The position numbers and the translations under genes were made by a program. A stretch of DNA of 23,293 bases from Chloroflexota bacterium (GTDB lineage Bacteria > Chloroflexota > Limnocylindria > Limnocylindrales > Limnocylindraceae), in the NCBI GenBank assembly GCA_016463555.1, contig JAEMRB010000004.1, positions 1-23,293 on the forward strand. The letters are read 5' to 3'. Of the stretch, positions 8,652-15,811 are shown piece after piece (the first letter of the stretch is position 1; each line of letters starts with the position of its first letter). The notes below the pieces were generated by a model that was not told where the DNA came from, did no database searches, and worked only from the letters and a program-made list of their open reading frames with translations.

Positions 8652-10595
8652 TTAGCGGCGTCGCCGCGGGGTGCTCGAAGAGCGTCCCTGCGGCTCAAGG
8701 CGAACACGTCGATGTGGATCGCGGCCGCGCGAACTACTGGTGACGCCGGCGTCGCCAGCGAGCTGGTGCTGCAGCCGACGGATGTAGGCGTTCTGTGGCG
8801 CAAGCTCAACGGGATGTTTGGTGCGCGCCACCTCTTCAATCCCCATCTTGGCCTCACGCATGGCGATCTCGCGCGGGTCGTGTGGCAGTTGATAGATGTC
8901 GAGCAGTGCGCGCTCCATCTGCTCCAAGGCGTTGCTCTTCAGCACATGCACCGGAACGCCGCGTCGCTCGGCGTCCACAATCGGCGTGCCGCGCTGCTTA
9001 AACTCATTGCGGATCGTTACCACCGCGTCGGCCTCATCGGCGGTTCGCGCGGTTGTCGCAGGAAGCCCGAGTTCGCGGATCGCCGCCTCAAGCTTCTTGC
9101 GCGAGATGCCGTGCGCTAAGACTCGCAGTTGCGGGAGCTGACTGACTTCGCGCTCATCATCATCGGCCTCCGGTGCCTCATCCCACTCTGCTGGAACCAG
9201 TGCACCACTCACCGTTCGTCCGATCAGCTCGCGATCCATCTCAGCGATGGTGGATGCCATTGACTCATGACTCCAGCCGCGCTCGGGTCGCCAGCTACCG
9301 CCGCCAACGGGATCACCCTCAAATGCACGAATCACTGGAGTCGCTGTACCGCCGGGGATGGTCTCAACGTGTCGCGCCTGTTCGCGGTTTCGCCGCCAGC
9401 CGCCACGCCCCTCATCGCCACGATCTCCCCGATCACTGCGATCACTGCGTCGGCCGCGGCGATCATCACCTGGGGTCAGCCCGCCGAATCGGCGTGACTC
9501 ACCCTGCGCCGTCTGGCCAGGTCGAATGCGCGCATGTGATCGACGAACGCCACCCTCGTCGCGCCAGCGCTCCTCTGGGGCTACCGCGTCGCCGCGCAGC
9601 AGCGCATCAACGGTGCCGGCAACATCTTCGTGCACAAGAATGTGGTCGCGATCAATGATCTCCACGATCACATCGAAGGTTGGTGGCGCCTTGCGCTCCA
9701 GCACGCTCTTCTGCGTTCGACGTCGGCGTGCCTCGTCGTCACCGAGGGTGACGCTCTGAATACCGCCGATCAGGTCGGTGAGCGTTGGGTTCAACATCAG
9801 GTTGTCGAGGCTGTTGCCGTGGGCGGTGCCAATCAGCTGCACGCCGCGCTCGGCGATTGTTCGTGCGGCGATCGCCTCTGCCTCGGTGCCGATCTCGTCG
9901 ATCACGATCACCTCGGGCATGTGGTTCTCTACCGCCTCAATCATGACGAGATGCTGTCGCTCTGGAGCGCTCACCTGCATTCGTCGCGCCTTGCCGATCG
10001 CAGGATGCGGAATGTCGCCGTCGCCAGCGATCTCGTTCGAGGTGTCAACCACCACCACGCGCTTGCTGAATTCCGAGGCGAGGACGCGTGCCGCCTCGCG
10101 GAGCATGGTGGTCTTACCTACACCCGGTCGCCCCATGATCAGAATCGATCGGCCCGCTTCGATATGGTCGCGCAAGATCTCAATGGTGCCGAACACCGAG
10201 CGACCGACACGGCAGGTGAGGCCAACGACTCGATCCGATCGATTGCGAATCGCAGAGATGCGGTGCAGCGTTCGTTCGATTCCAGCGCGGTTGTCACCAC
10301 CGAAGTTGCCGATGCGTGCGATCACCCAGTTCAAGTCTTCGTCGGTGATCTCGCGTTCGAGTAGCGTGACGTCGCCCGATGTGATGCGTGCCTCAGGTCG
10401 GCGGCCAAGGTCAAGAACAATTTCAAGTAGGCCATCTCGGCCGGCGGCGAGATTTTCGTGAGTGGCCAGCTCACGAATTGCGGCGACGATCTCCGTAGGG
10501 AGACAGGCGAGGAGGAGGTCGAGGTTGTCGACGATCGCCTCATCTTGGATCCCCTGCGGGGTTGGCTCCTCGTGAGGGTCGCGAGCAATGCTCAT
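8652..10595 (-). CDS. AAA ATPase with C-terminal R3H domain (SpoIIIAA/Ycf45-like)
   Basis: This 647-aa protein combines a SpoIIIAA-like secretion-type ATPase core with an R3H single-strand nucleic-acid-binding domain. Walker A is GRPGVGKTT at 155-163 and Walker B is VIVIDEIG at 229-236; TAHGNSLDNL follows at 257-266. Residues about 340-480 form a disordered Arg/Gly/Asp-rich linker. A small domain at about 488-555 follows. The R3H region at about 575-635 contains KHPVELAPQNAYIRRLQH and the basic SRGRDPHRR. Homologues include plastid/cyanobacterial Ycf45. The cellular role is unknown; RNA or ssDNA binding is likely. Despite the SpoIIIAA label, no sporulation gene is nearby. The ATG start lacks a clear ribosome binding site, but a TAAGAT box sits six bases upstream. 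Confidence 0.92.
   Translation of the reverse strand: MSIARDPHEEPTPQGIQDEAIVDNLDLLLACLPTEIVAAIRELATHENLAAGRDGLLEIVLDLGRRPEARITSGDVTLLEREITDEDLNWVIARIGNFGGDNRAGIERTLHRISAIRNRSDRVVGLTCRVGRSVFGTIEILRDHIEAGRSILIMGRPGVGKTTMLREAARVLASEFSKRVVVVDTSNEIAGDGDIPHPAIGKARRMQVSAPERQHLVMIEAVENHMPEVIVIDEIGTEAEAIAARTIAERGVQLIGTAHGNSLDNLMLNPTLTDLIGGIQSVTLGDDEARRRRTQKSVLERKAPPTFDVIVEIIDRDHILVHEDVAGTVDALLRGDAVAPEERWRDEGGVRRSHARIRPGQTAQGESRRFGGLTPGDDRRGRRSDRSDRGDRGDEGRGGWRRNREQARHVETIPGGTATPVIRAFEGDPVGGGSWRPERGWSHESMASTIAEMDRELIGRTVSGALVPAEWDEAPEADDDEREVSQLPQLRVLAHGISRKKLEAAIRELGLPATTARTADEADAVVTIRNEFKQRGTPIVDAERRGVPVHVLKSNALEQMERALLDIYQLPHDPREIAMREAKMGIEEVARTKHPVELAPQNAYIRRLQHQLAGDAGVTSSSRGRDPHRRVRLEPQGRSSSTPRRRR
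9431..9448. repeat. 9-bp tandem repeat in the R3H ATPase linker
   Basis: GATCACTGC occurs twice in a row here. The unit is three codons long and encodes part of the RSDRSDRGDRGDEGR stretch in the disordered linker. In-frame slippage could change linker length without breaking the gene. Confidence 0.7.
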
Positions 10596-10601
10596 CAGCG
10601 A

Positions 10602-10607
10602 ATCTTA
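10602..10607 (-). promoter_or_regulatory. Candidate -10 box for a leaderless R3H ATPase transcript
   Basis: On the minus strand TAAGAT lies six bases upstream of the ATG of the R3H ATPase gene, and no Shine-Dalgarno sequence is visible. This TANNNT-to-start spacing is that expected if transcription begins at the A of the start codon. No good -35 is present. The 56-bp gap after pdxT would fit an internal promoter. Support is by pattern only. Confidence 0.35.
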
Positions 10608-10651
10608 GCGTGCGCCTCGCGTGCCGTCGCGTCGTGCGGCTCTTTTGGCCC

Positions 10652-11266
10652 CTAGAGCGCGGCCGCTAACGCCTCGGTAACAAGCCAGCGGTGCACGCCC
10701 GTCTCGCCAGTGATCTCGGGGTGGAAGGCGATGCCCAGGATCCGCCCCTGGCGTGCCGCCACGATCCGGCCATCCTCTAGCGTCGCGACGGCGCGCGCCG
10801 ACGGGCCAACCTTCACGATCTCAGGGGCACGAATGAAGACGGCCTGAATGGTGCGTGATCGGCCGTCGTTGCCGAGGCCCTCCATGACCAGGCTCGTTTC
10901 GAAGGACTCGAGTTGGCGCCCAAACGCATTGCGCCGCACCTCAACATCAAGAAGGGAGAGCACCGGCTCATCACCATCAGCAATCTTCGTCGCGAGTAGG
11001 ATCGCCCCCGCGCAGGTGCCCAGGATTGGCGCGCCACGCTTCGCCAACGCTTTGATTGGCTTCACTAGATCCCAGCGATCCAGTAGCTTGCGCATCGCGG
11101 TGCTCTCGCCACCAGGAAGGATCAGACCGTCTACTCCATCGAGATCTGCTGGAAGTCGCACCTCTCGCCCTTCAGCACCAAGTGTCTCCAGCATGCGGAG
11201 ATGTTCAGCAAAGTCACCCTGCACTGCGAGGACGCCGATAATCGGCGGGGTGCGGCGCTTCGCCAC
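10652..11266 (-). CDS. pdxT: Pyridoxal 5'-phosphate synthase glutaminase subunit
   Basis: PdxT hydrolyses glutamine and channels ammonia to PdxS for pyridoxal phosphate synthesis. The protein is 204 aa from the chosen GTG. It opens with IIGVLAVQGDFAEHL at 9-23 and has the oxyanion motif GGES at 52-55. The nucleophile is Cys85 in LGTCAGAIL, and the other triad members are His182 and Glu184 in AFHPE. The start is set at the GTG at 11264-11266, four bases after an in-frame-terminating TAG that ends a copy of the pdxS 3' end. A longer reading would begin inside pdxS-derived sequence in a foreign frame and is not believable. The first 60 bp of the gene are repeated upstream in the 301-bp duplication. 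The gene itself is whole. Confidence 0.95.
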   Translation of the reverse strand: MAKRRTPPIIGVLAVQGDFAEHLRMLETLGAEGREVRLPADLDGVDGLILPGGESTAMRKLLDRWDLVKPIKALAKRGAPILGTCAGAILLATKIADGDEPVLSLLDVEVRRNAFGRQLESFETSLVMEGLGNDGRSRTIQAVFIRAPEIVKVGPSARAVATLEDGRIVAARQGRILGIAFHPEITGETGVHRWLVTEALAAAL

Positions 11267-11507
11267 GGTGCTACCAGCCGCGATTGGAGAGGCGTTCACT
11301 CTCGGGGATGGTGCGCATCTCAATCCCCTTCATTGCTTCACCAAGGCCCGCCGAAACTTCAGCAAGGATGGCGGCGTTCTTCCAGTGAGTGGTTGCCTGA
11401 ACGATTGCGGCCGCAGTCTTCGCCGGGTTCTCCGCCTTGAAGATGCCTGAGCCAACGAAGACGCCATCGGCGCCGAGCCACATTGAAAGCGCAGCATCGG
11501 CCGGCGT
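11207..11507. repeat. 301-bp tandem direct repeat, copy 1 (pdxT-proximal)
   Basis: This copy matches 11508-11808 with an offset of 301 bp. It differs at only two positions, 11487 (A versus G) and 11496 (A versus G). It contains the first 60 bp of pdxT, the pdxS-pdxT gap and the last 78 codons of pdxS. The boundaries are sharp: sequence diverges at 11206/11507 on one side and 11508/11809 on the other. GCAA at 11509-11512 is shared microhomology with 11810-11813. Confidence 0.98.
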
Positions 11508-11567
11508 AGCAAAGTCACCCTGCACTGCGAGGACGCCGATAATCGGCGGGGTGCGGCGCTTCGCCAC
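11271..11567 (-). pseudogene. Chimeric PdxT(N-term)-PdxS(C-term) reading frame
   Basis: This 98-codon open frame was created by the tandem duplication. Starting at the duplicated GTG, the first 20 codons are those of PdxT (ending in QGDFA). From the junction the frame continues in phase as PdxS residues 222-299 (TPADAALSMW to the normal PdxS C-terminus SNRGW). It lacks PdxT catalytic residues and all PdxS lysines used in catalysis, so it cannot be an enzyme. It keeps the same four-base TAG-to-GTG spacing to pdxS upstream and to pdxT downstream. It could therefore be translated in series with them. It fills the 305-bp stretch between the two intact genes. It is probably a rearrangement by-product or an assembly artefact. 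Confidence 0.85.
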
Positions 11568-11808
11568 GGTGCTACCAGCCGCGATTGGAGAGGCGTTCAC
11601 TCTCGGGGATGGTGCGCATCTCAATCCCCTTCATTGCTTCACCAAGGCCCGCCGAAACTTCAGCAAGGATGGCGGCGTTCTTCCAGTGAGTGGTTGCCTG
11701 AACGATTGCGGCCGCAGTCTTCGCCGGGTTCTCCGCCTTGAAGATGCCTGAGCCAACGAAGACGCCATCGGCGCCGAGCCACATTGAGAGCGCAGCGTCG
11801 GCCGGCGT
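11508..11808. repeat. 301-bp tandem direct repeat, copy 2 (pdxS-proximal)
   Basis: This is the second unit of the head-to-tail duplication. It includes the authentic 3' end of pdxS plus a 60-bp fragment of the pdxT start that is cut off at 11508. It abuts copy 1 with no intervening base. Confidence 0.98.
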
Positions 11809-12471
11809 CGCAATGCCGCCCGCAACAAAGTTCACAACAGGGAGTCGACCCGCCTTGACGGTGAGCTTGACGAGCTCGTAGGGGACGCGCATCTCTTTCG
11901 CGGCGGCACGCAGACGCTTCTCGCTCTGCCCCTTGAGTGCGGCGATCTCTTCCGTAACGGTACGAATGTGGCGCACCGCCTCAACGATGTTGCCAGTTCC
12001 CGCCTCGCCCTTGGTGCGCATCATTGCGGCGCCCTCGTTGATGCGACGAAGCGCCTCACCGAGATTCTTGCAGCCACAGAGGAAAGGCACCTTGAAGCCG
12101 TGCTTGTTGAGGTGGTAACGATCGTCGGCGGGGGTGAGCACCTCTGACTCGTCGATGTAGTCCACATCGAGCGCCTCCAGGATGCGCGCCTCGATCTCAT
12201 GGCCGATACGTGCCTTTGCCATCACTGGGATGGAGACGGCTGCCTGGATCCCCTTGATCATGTCGGGGTCACTCATGCGGGCAACTCCCCCGTCGCGACG
12301 AATGTCAAACGGGACGCGCTCCAGTGCCATAACGGCAACGGCGCCAGCCTCTTGGGCGATCTTCGCCTCCGCCGGGTTAACGACGTCCATGATCACGCCG
12401 CCCTTCAGCATTTGGGCGAGACCGCTCTTCGTGGCCCAGGTCGACGTCTTGGCGCGCTTCGGTGCTGGCAT
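11572..12471 (-). CDS. pdxS: Pyridoxal 5'-phosphate synthase lyase subunit
   Basis: PdxS condenses ribose 5-phosphate, glyceraldehyde 3-phosphate and ammonia (from PdxT) into pyridoxal 5'-phosphate. The 299-aa TIM-barrel protein shows the family's key residues. Asp29 (GGVIMDV), Lys86 (VMAKARIGH) and Lys154 (RTKGEAGTGN) correspond to Asp24, Lys81 and Lys149 of the Bacillus enzyme. The sequence is highly conserved and full length, including the C-terminal tail MRTIPESERLSNRGW. The ATG is preceded by AGGGG with short spacing. It is the first gene of the leftward unit and diverges from the HNH gene across 85 bp. Its last 78 codons are duplicated downstream. Confidence 0.97.
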   Translation of the reverse strand: MPAPKRAKTSTWATKSGLAQMLKGGVIMDVVNPAEAKIAQEAGAVAVMALERVPFDIRRDGGVARMSDPDMIKGIQAAVSIPVMAKARIGHEIEARILEALDVDYIDESEVLTPADDRYHLNKHGFKVPFLCGCKNLGEALRRINEGAAMMRTKGEAGTGNIVEAVRHIRTVTEEIAALKGQSEKRLRAAAKEMRVPYELVKLTVKAGRLPVVNFVAGGIATPADAALSMWLGADGVFVGSGIFKAENPAKTAAAIVQATTHWKNAAILAEVSAGLGEAMKGIEMRTIPESERLSNRGW

Positions 12472-12556
12472 GCCCCTATTCTCGCATACCGCCCCGCCCC
12501 CCGTGGGCTAACCGGCGGTGCGATAGGCGCAGATCCCCTGCTACGATCGCGCTCAT
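12472..12556. promoter_or_regulatory. Divergent control region between pdxS and HNH gene
   Basis: These 85 bp separate two divergent genes, so they should hold both promoters. For the HNH gene, TACGAT at 12542-12547 is a plausible -10 box nine bases before the ATG, with no ribosome binding site, suggesting a very short or absent leader. For pdxS I see only the AGGGG ribosome binding site and no clear -10/-35 pair. The centre is a C-rich/G-rich run. Confidence 0.45.
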
Positions 12557-13090
12557 ATGAACAGTGAAGTTCTCGTTCTGAATCAGGACTACGAACCGCT
12601 CAACGTCGCCTCCTTGCCGCGCGCCTTCCGACTGGTGCTGGGTGGCAAGGCCGAGATCCTCGCCGAAGGTGATCCAATCCGCAGCGCATCGCGCAGCTGG
12701 ACGGCACCCTCTGTGGTGCGACTGCGCCACCGCGTGCGCCGCCCACGGCCGCGCGCCAAGTTGAGCCGCAAGGAGATCTTCGCGCGCGACGGCCATGCCT
12801 GCCAGTACTGCGGCCGCACCGGCGTCTCGTTGACGATTGATCACATCGTGCCGAAGAGCCGCGGCGGCGATACCTGGACGTGGGAGAACCTGGTCACCGC
12901 CTGCATGGCGTGCAACCACCGCAAGGGTGACCGCCTCCCCGAGGCCGCAGGCCTTGCGCTTCGACGCAAACCGTACGAGCCGCGCTGTGACGTATACGCC
13001 GTCTTCCTCCCCTACCTGCGGCACGACGCCTACTCGGCGTGGCGCGACTTCCTCTTCATCTCTGATAGCGCGGCGGCCAGCGGCGCGTGA
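12557..13090 (+). CDS. HNH endonuclease family protein
   Basis: This 177-aa protein belongs to a widespread chromosomal HNH family (COG1403). The N-terminal LVLNQDYEPLNVASLPRAF is the conserved lead-in of this subgroup. The zinc-bound HNH core follows: CQYC at 82-85, TIDHIVPKSRGG with Asp95-His96, Asn111 in WENLVTAC, and CMACNHRKGDR with Cys116 and Cys119. Nuclease activity on DNA is expected from the motif, but the biological role is unknown. This group is typically a single-copy housekeeping-type gene rather than a homing element, and nothing here suggests an intron or phage. The stop overlaps the cca GTG by 4 bp. Confidence 0.93.
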   Translation: MNSEVLVLNQDYEPLNVASLPRAFRLVLGGKAEILAEGDPIRSASRSWTAPSVVRLRHRVRRPRPRAKLSRKEIFARDGHACQYCGRTGVSLTIDHIVPKSRGGDTWTWENLVTACMACNHRKGDRLPEAAGLALRRKPYEPRCDVYAVFLPYLRHDAYSAWRDFLFISDSAAASGA

Positions 13091-14427
13091 CCCCCGCGGC
13101 GGCGGTTCGCGCCGCCATCCCTCGCGACGTTGCTGATCTACTGCGCGCACTGCGAGCGGCAGGATTTGGCGCCTACGTTGTTGGTGGTGCCGTTCGCGAT
13201 GTGATCGCTGGGAGAGTGCCAGCAGATTGGGATCTTGCCACCGAGGCCACACCAGACCAGCTGCGCGCACTCTTTCCAAACGCCACCTATGAGAATCGAT
13301 TCGGCACCGTTGGCGTGCCGACCGGTGAGTCAGTGGTGCGCGAGATCACCACCTTCCGCTCTGACAGCGGTAGTAGTGACGCTCGCCGCCCCGACGAGGT
13401 CACCTTCCTCCCGCGTATTGAGGGCGACCTGGCTCGCCGAGACTTCACCATCAACGCGATCGCCTACGGTCTCGCCCCTGGCGCAAGTCGCCGCGCCGAT
13501 CCAGTTGCTGATGGGGCCATCGTCGACCCACACGGTGGCATCGACGATCTGGCCAACGGTCTACTGCGCGCCGTTGGAGATCCCGCCGAACGATTCCTCG
13601 AGGATGCGTTGCGCATGCTTCGCGCGATCCGGTTTGTCGCGCGGTTCAACCTGTCGTTGGAGCCAGGGACCGCCGCAGCGATCAGGCGCGACGCCCCACT
13701 GACTGCGCGCCTCTCTGGTGAACGAATTGGCGCAGAGATTGAGGGGATCCTTGCCGCTGCCGCGCCAGCACGTGCACTGCAACTCGCTGCAGAGATCGGC
13801 ATCCTCGCCGCCATCGCGCCAGCACTTGCCGCCGAATGGAGTGCGGAGGTTGGCAGGCGCGTCGAGGCGGTCGGCGGCAACGCTCTCTCCGACGCGCCAG
13901 ACCCCCTGGGGCGCTTGAGCGAGCTCCTCGTGCCGATCGCCGATGATGAGGATGTTGCAGCGCTCCTTGAATCCTGGCGCCGACCGCGTGCCACCGTTGC
14001 AGCCATCCAGCAGATTCGCGATCTCGATCGTGCCGTGGCAGTTGCGGAGGGTGAGGCAAAGCGCGGCTACCTTGATGGGGCAACACTCCGCATCGTGGCG
14101 GCCGCCACCACTGGTGACCCGCGGGATGCCGCACGGCAGATCCGTCGCCGCGATGCCGCCGGTCGAGCTAGTAGCGCCTCTGCCGCACTCCTCAACGCAT
14201 GCATGCAGGGCGATGACCAACAGACTCCCGCCGCGGCGAGTGATCTCGCCGTCGGGGGCGATGTACTGGTGGCTCACCTCGGTCGCACCCCAGGGCCGTG
14301 GGTTGCAGCGCTCCTCGCGCGACTCGTTGATGACGTTGCACATCGCCGCGTGGCGAATGCTGAGGGCGACCTCCTCGGATGGTCCGAACGCGTCGTTGCA
14401 AGCGAAGGGCGTGACTCCATCGCGTAG
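13087..14427 (+). CDS. cca: CCA tRNA nucleotidyltransferase / polynucleotide polymerase family
   Basis: This class II nucleotidyltransferase of 446 aa probably adds or repairs the CCA end of tRNAs. The head domain has GGAVRD at 33-38 and the metal-binding DWD at 47-49. It also has RRDFTINAIAYG at 117-128 and VDPHGGIDDL at 146-155. The neck shows the base-recognition motif EDALRMLRAIRFVARF at 172-187. The C-terminal half is alanine-rich and helical, and I see no clear HD phosphohydrolase motif. A poly(A) polymerase of the same class cannot be excluded from motifs alone. The GTG start overlaps the HNH stop as GTGA. The gene ends nine bases before galE, so HNH-cca-galE look like one unit. Confidence 0.92.
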   Translation: MTPAAAVRAAIPRDVADLLRALRAAGFGAYVVGGAVRDVIAGRVPADWDLATEATPDQLRALFPNATYENRFGTVGVPTGESVVREITTFRSDSGSSDARRPDEVTFLPRIEGDLARRDFTINAIAYGLAPGASRRADPVADGAIVDPHGGIDDLANGLLRAVGDPAERFLEDALRMLRAIRFVARFNLSLEPGTAAAIRRDAPLTARLSGERIGAEIEGILAAAAPARALQLAAEIGILAAIAPALAAEWSAEVGRRVEAVGGNALSDAPDPLGRLSELLVPIADDEDVAALLESWRRPRATVAAIQQIRDLDRAVAVAEGEAKRGYLDGATLRIVAAATTGDPRDAARQIRRRDAAGRASSASAALLNACMQGDDQQTPAAASDLAVGGDVLVAHLGRTPGPWVAALLARLVDDVAHRRVANAEGDLLGWSERVVASEGRDSIA

Positions 14428-14436
14428 ACTCACGGC

Positions 14437-15408
14437 ATGACGGTAGAGCCACGTACAGTCTTGATCACAGGTGGGGCCGGGTACATCGGCGCGGCGAGCG
14501 CCAATGCCCTGATCGCTGGTGGCCATCGTGTTGTCATCCTGGATGACCTCTCGGCGGGACACGCCGACACGATCCCAAATGAGGCCTCCTCGATCGTTGG
14601 TAGCTATGCCGACGGGGATCGCATGCAGAGCCTGCTCCGTGATGCACGAGTCGACACGATCCTGCACATCGGGGCGCTGAGCATCGTTGCCGAGAGCGTG
14701 GCCCAGCCAGAGCGCTACTTCAAGGCAAACCTCGTCGGCAGCATCACCCTGCTCGACGCGGCGATTGCCGTTGGCGTGAAGCGGCTGATCTTCTCCTCAA
14801 GCGCAGCGGTCTATGGCGCCTCCTCATCAAGCGTGCTCCATGAAGAGCTCCCGCTTGCGCCGGTTAACCCGTACGGGGCAACGAAGGCCGCATTTGAGCA
14901 GGTTCTTCGCGCCTACTCTGCGGCGCATGGGCTCACCGCAATTGCGCTGCGCTACTTCAATGTTGCGGGGGCAACGGAACAGGTGACGGAGCGCCACAAC
15001 CCAGAGACACACCTGCTGCCACGCCTCATGAACGCCGCGCGTACAGGGGAGCCATTCGAGCTCTACGGGAACGACTACGCCACCCCCGACCGCACCGCCG
15101 TCCGTGACTATGTGCATGTTGCCGACGTTGCCGCAGCGCACCTTGCCGCGATCGAGAAGCTTGCCGCCGAAGAGGGGCGCGGCTTCAGTGCCATCAACAT
15201 TGGGAGCGGCGCAGGCACGAGCATTCGCGAGGCGATCAAGGCCATCGAGAAGGCTTCGGGCGCGCGCATCGACGTACAAGAGCACCCCCGCCGCGCCGGT
15301 GATCCGCCCCGCCTCGTGGCTGACATCTCACGGGCACACAGTCAGTTGGGCTGGCGCCCACGCCAGAGCGATATCAATCGGATTGTGAAGAGCCTGCTCC
15401 CGAAGTAG
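14437..15408 (+). CDS. galE: UDP-glucose 4-epimerase
   Basis: This is a short-chain dehydrogenase/reductase-family NAD-dependent epimerase of 323 aa. It probably interconverts UDP-glucose and UDP-galactose, or the N-acetyl forms, for envelope glycans. The NAD-binding glycine motif GGAGYIG is at 12-18. The catalytic Ser is in FSSSAAVYG (about 122), and Tyr146 and Lys150 are in NPYGATK. GalE-type features include ALRYFNVAGA, HLLPRLMNAA and TAVRDYVHVADVAAAH. It starts with ATG nine bases after cca. No ribosome binding site is evident, and TAGACT, which includes the cca stop, lies six bases before the start. Its stop is 2 bp from the stop of the converging rsfS. Confidence 0.93.
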   Translation: MTVEPRTVLITGGAGYIGAASANALIAGGHRVVILDDLSAGHADTIPNEASSIVGSYADGDRMQSLLRDARVDTILHIGALSIVAESVAQPERYFKANLVGSITLLDAAIAVGVKRLIFSSSAAVYGASSSSVLHEELPLAPVNPYGATKAAFEQVLRAYSAAHGLTAIALRYFNVAGATEQVTERHNPETHLLPRLMNAARTGEPFELYGNDYATPDRTAVRDYVHVADVAAAHLAAIEKLAAEEGRGFSAINIGSGAGTSIREAIKAIEKASGARIDVQEHPRRAGDPPRLVADISRAHSQLGWRPRQSDINRIVKSLLPK

Positions 15409-15415
15409 CGCTACT
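15404..15415. other. 12-bp perfect palindrome joining two converging stop codons
   Basis: AGTAGCGCTACT reads the same on both strands. It contains the galE TAG and the rsfS TAG, separated by CG. There is no spacer for a conventional hairpin terminator for either gene. Confidence 0.8.
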
Positions 15416-15779
15416 GGATTCGGACGAGCACCTTCGCATCAGACCAGAGCTGTTCAAGCTTGTAGAAGTCGCGCTCTGGCGGCGTGAAGATATGCACGAT
15501 CACGCTTCCGTAGTCTAAAACGATCCAGTGCGAGGCCGCGGCGCGATGGCGGTGCGCCGGTGTGATGCCGTCTTCGGCCATGCCACTGACGATGCTCTCC
15601 GTGATCGCCGCAAGTTGTGGCTCAGAGCCACCGGTGCAGATCACGAACGCCTCCGTAACGGTGGTCAGTCCGCTAACGTCCAACACAAGGATGTCCGCCG
15701 CCTTCTTCTCTTCCGCAAGGAGGGCAACCTTTCGCGCAAGGTCATGCGGCTCAATGGCAGTTTGCTGTTTGGTTGACAT
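15411..15779 (-). CDS. rsfS: Ribosomal silencing factor RsfS
   Basis: This 122-aa protein of the RsfS/Iojap/DUF143 family binds ribosomal protein L14 and blocks subunit joining under poor nutrition. The family pattern is clear: LAEEKKAADILVLDVSGL, EAFVICTGGSEPQ, SHWIVLDYGSVIVHIF and FYKLEQLWSDA. The start is placed at the ATG before STKQQTA. A GTG 18 bases earlier would add six residues with no ribosome binding site, whereas GAGG sits just before the chosen ATG. The gene follows nadD by 32 bp, the common nadD-rsfS pairing, and is the last gene of the right-hand minus-strand block. Confidence 0.95.
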   Translation of the reverse strand: MSTKQQTAIEPHDLARKVALLAEEKKAADILVLDVSGLTTVTEAFVICTGGSEPQLAAITESIVSGMAEDGITPAHRHRAAASHWIVLDYGSVIVHIFTPPERDFYKLEQLWSDAKVLVRIQ

Positions 15780-15811
15780 GACCTCAGCGTACCGCACTAA
15801 CGGCTGTGCAA

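Noticed and set aside
9630..10364. Open frame of 244 codons on the plus strand inside the R3H ATPase gene
   Set aside because: It lies wholly antisense to the Walker A and B coding region, and its composition looks like a shadow of that gene.
8652..10595. Evidence for sporulation from the SpoIIIAA-like ATPase
   Set aside because: The R3H fusion and Ycf45-type architecture occur widely in non-sporulating bacteria, and no spoIIIA neighbour is present.
11267..11323. Longer PdxT starting at an ATG in the duplicated pdxS end
   Set aside because: Those codons are pdxS 3' sequence read out of frame. The GTG at 11266 gives the normal PdxT start right after a pdxS stop.
11207..11808. A pair of paralogous pdxS or pdxT genes, or an insertion element
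   Set aside because: Only the abutting ends of each gene are repeated. There are no inverted terminal repeats or transposase, and each full gene occurs once.
12557..13090. HNH gene as a homing or phage element
   Set aside because: It belongs to a common chromosomal HNH family, overlaps cca by 4 bp, and has no intron, intein or phage context.
13561..14667. Long open frame of 368 codons on the minus strand opposite cca and galE
   Set aside because: It is antisense to two genes with clear motifs, crosses their boundary, and has no recognisable domain. High-GC codon bias commonly opens such frames.
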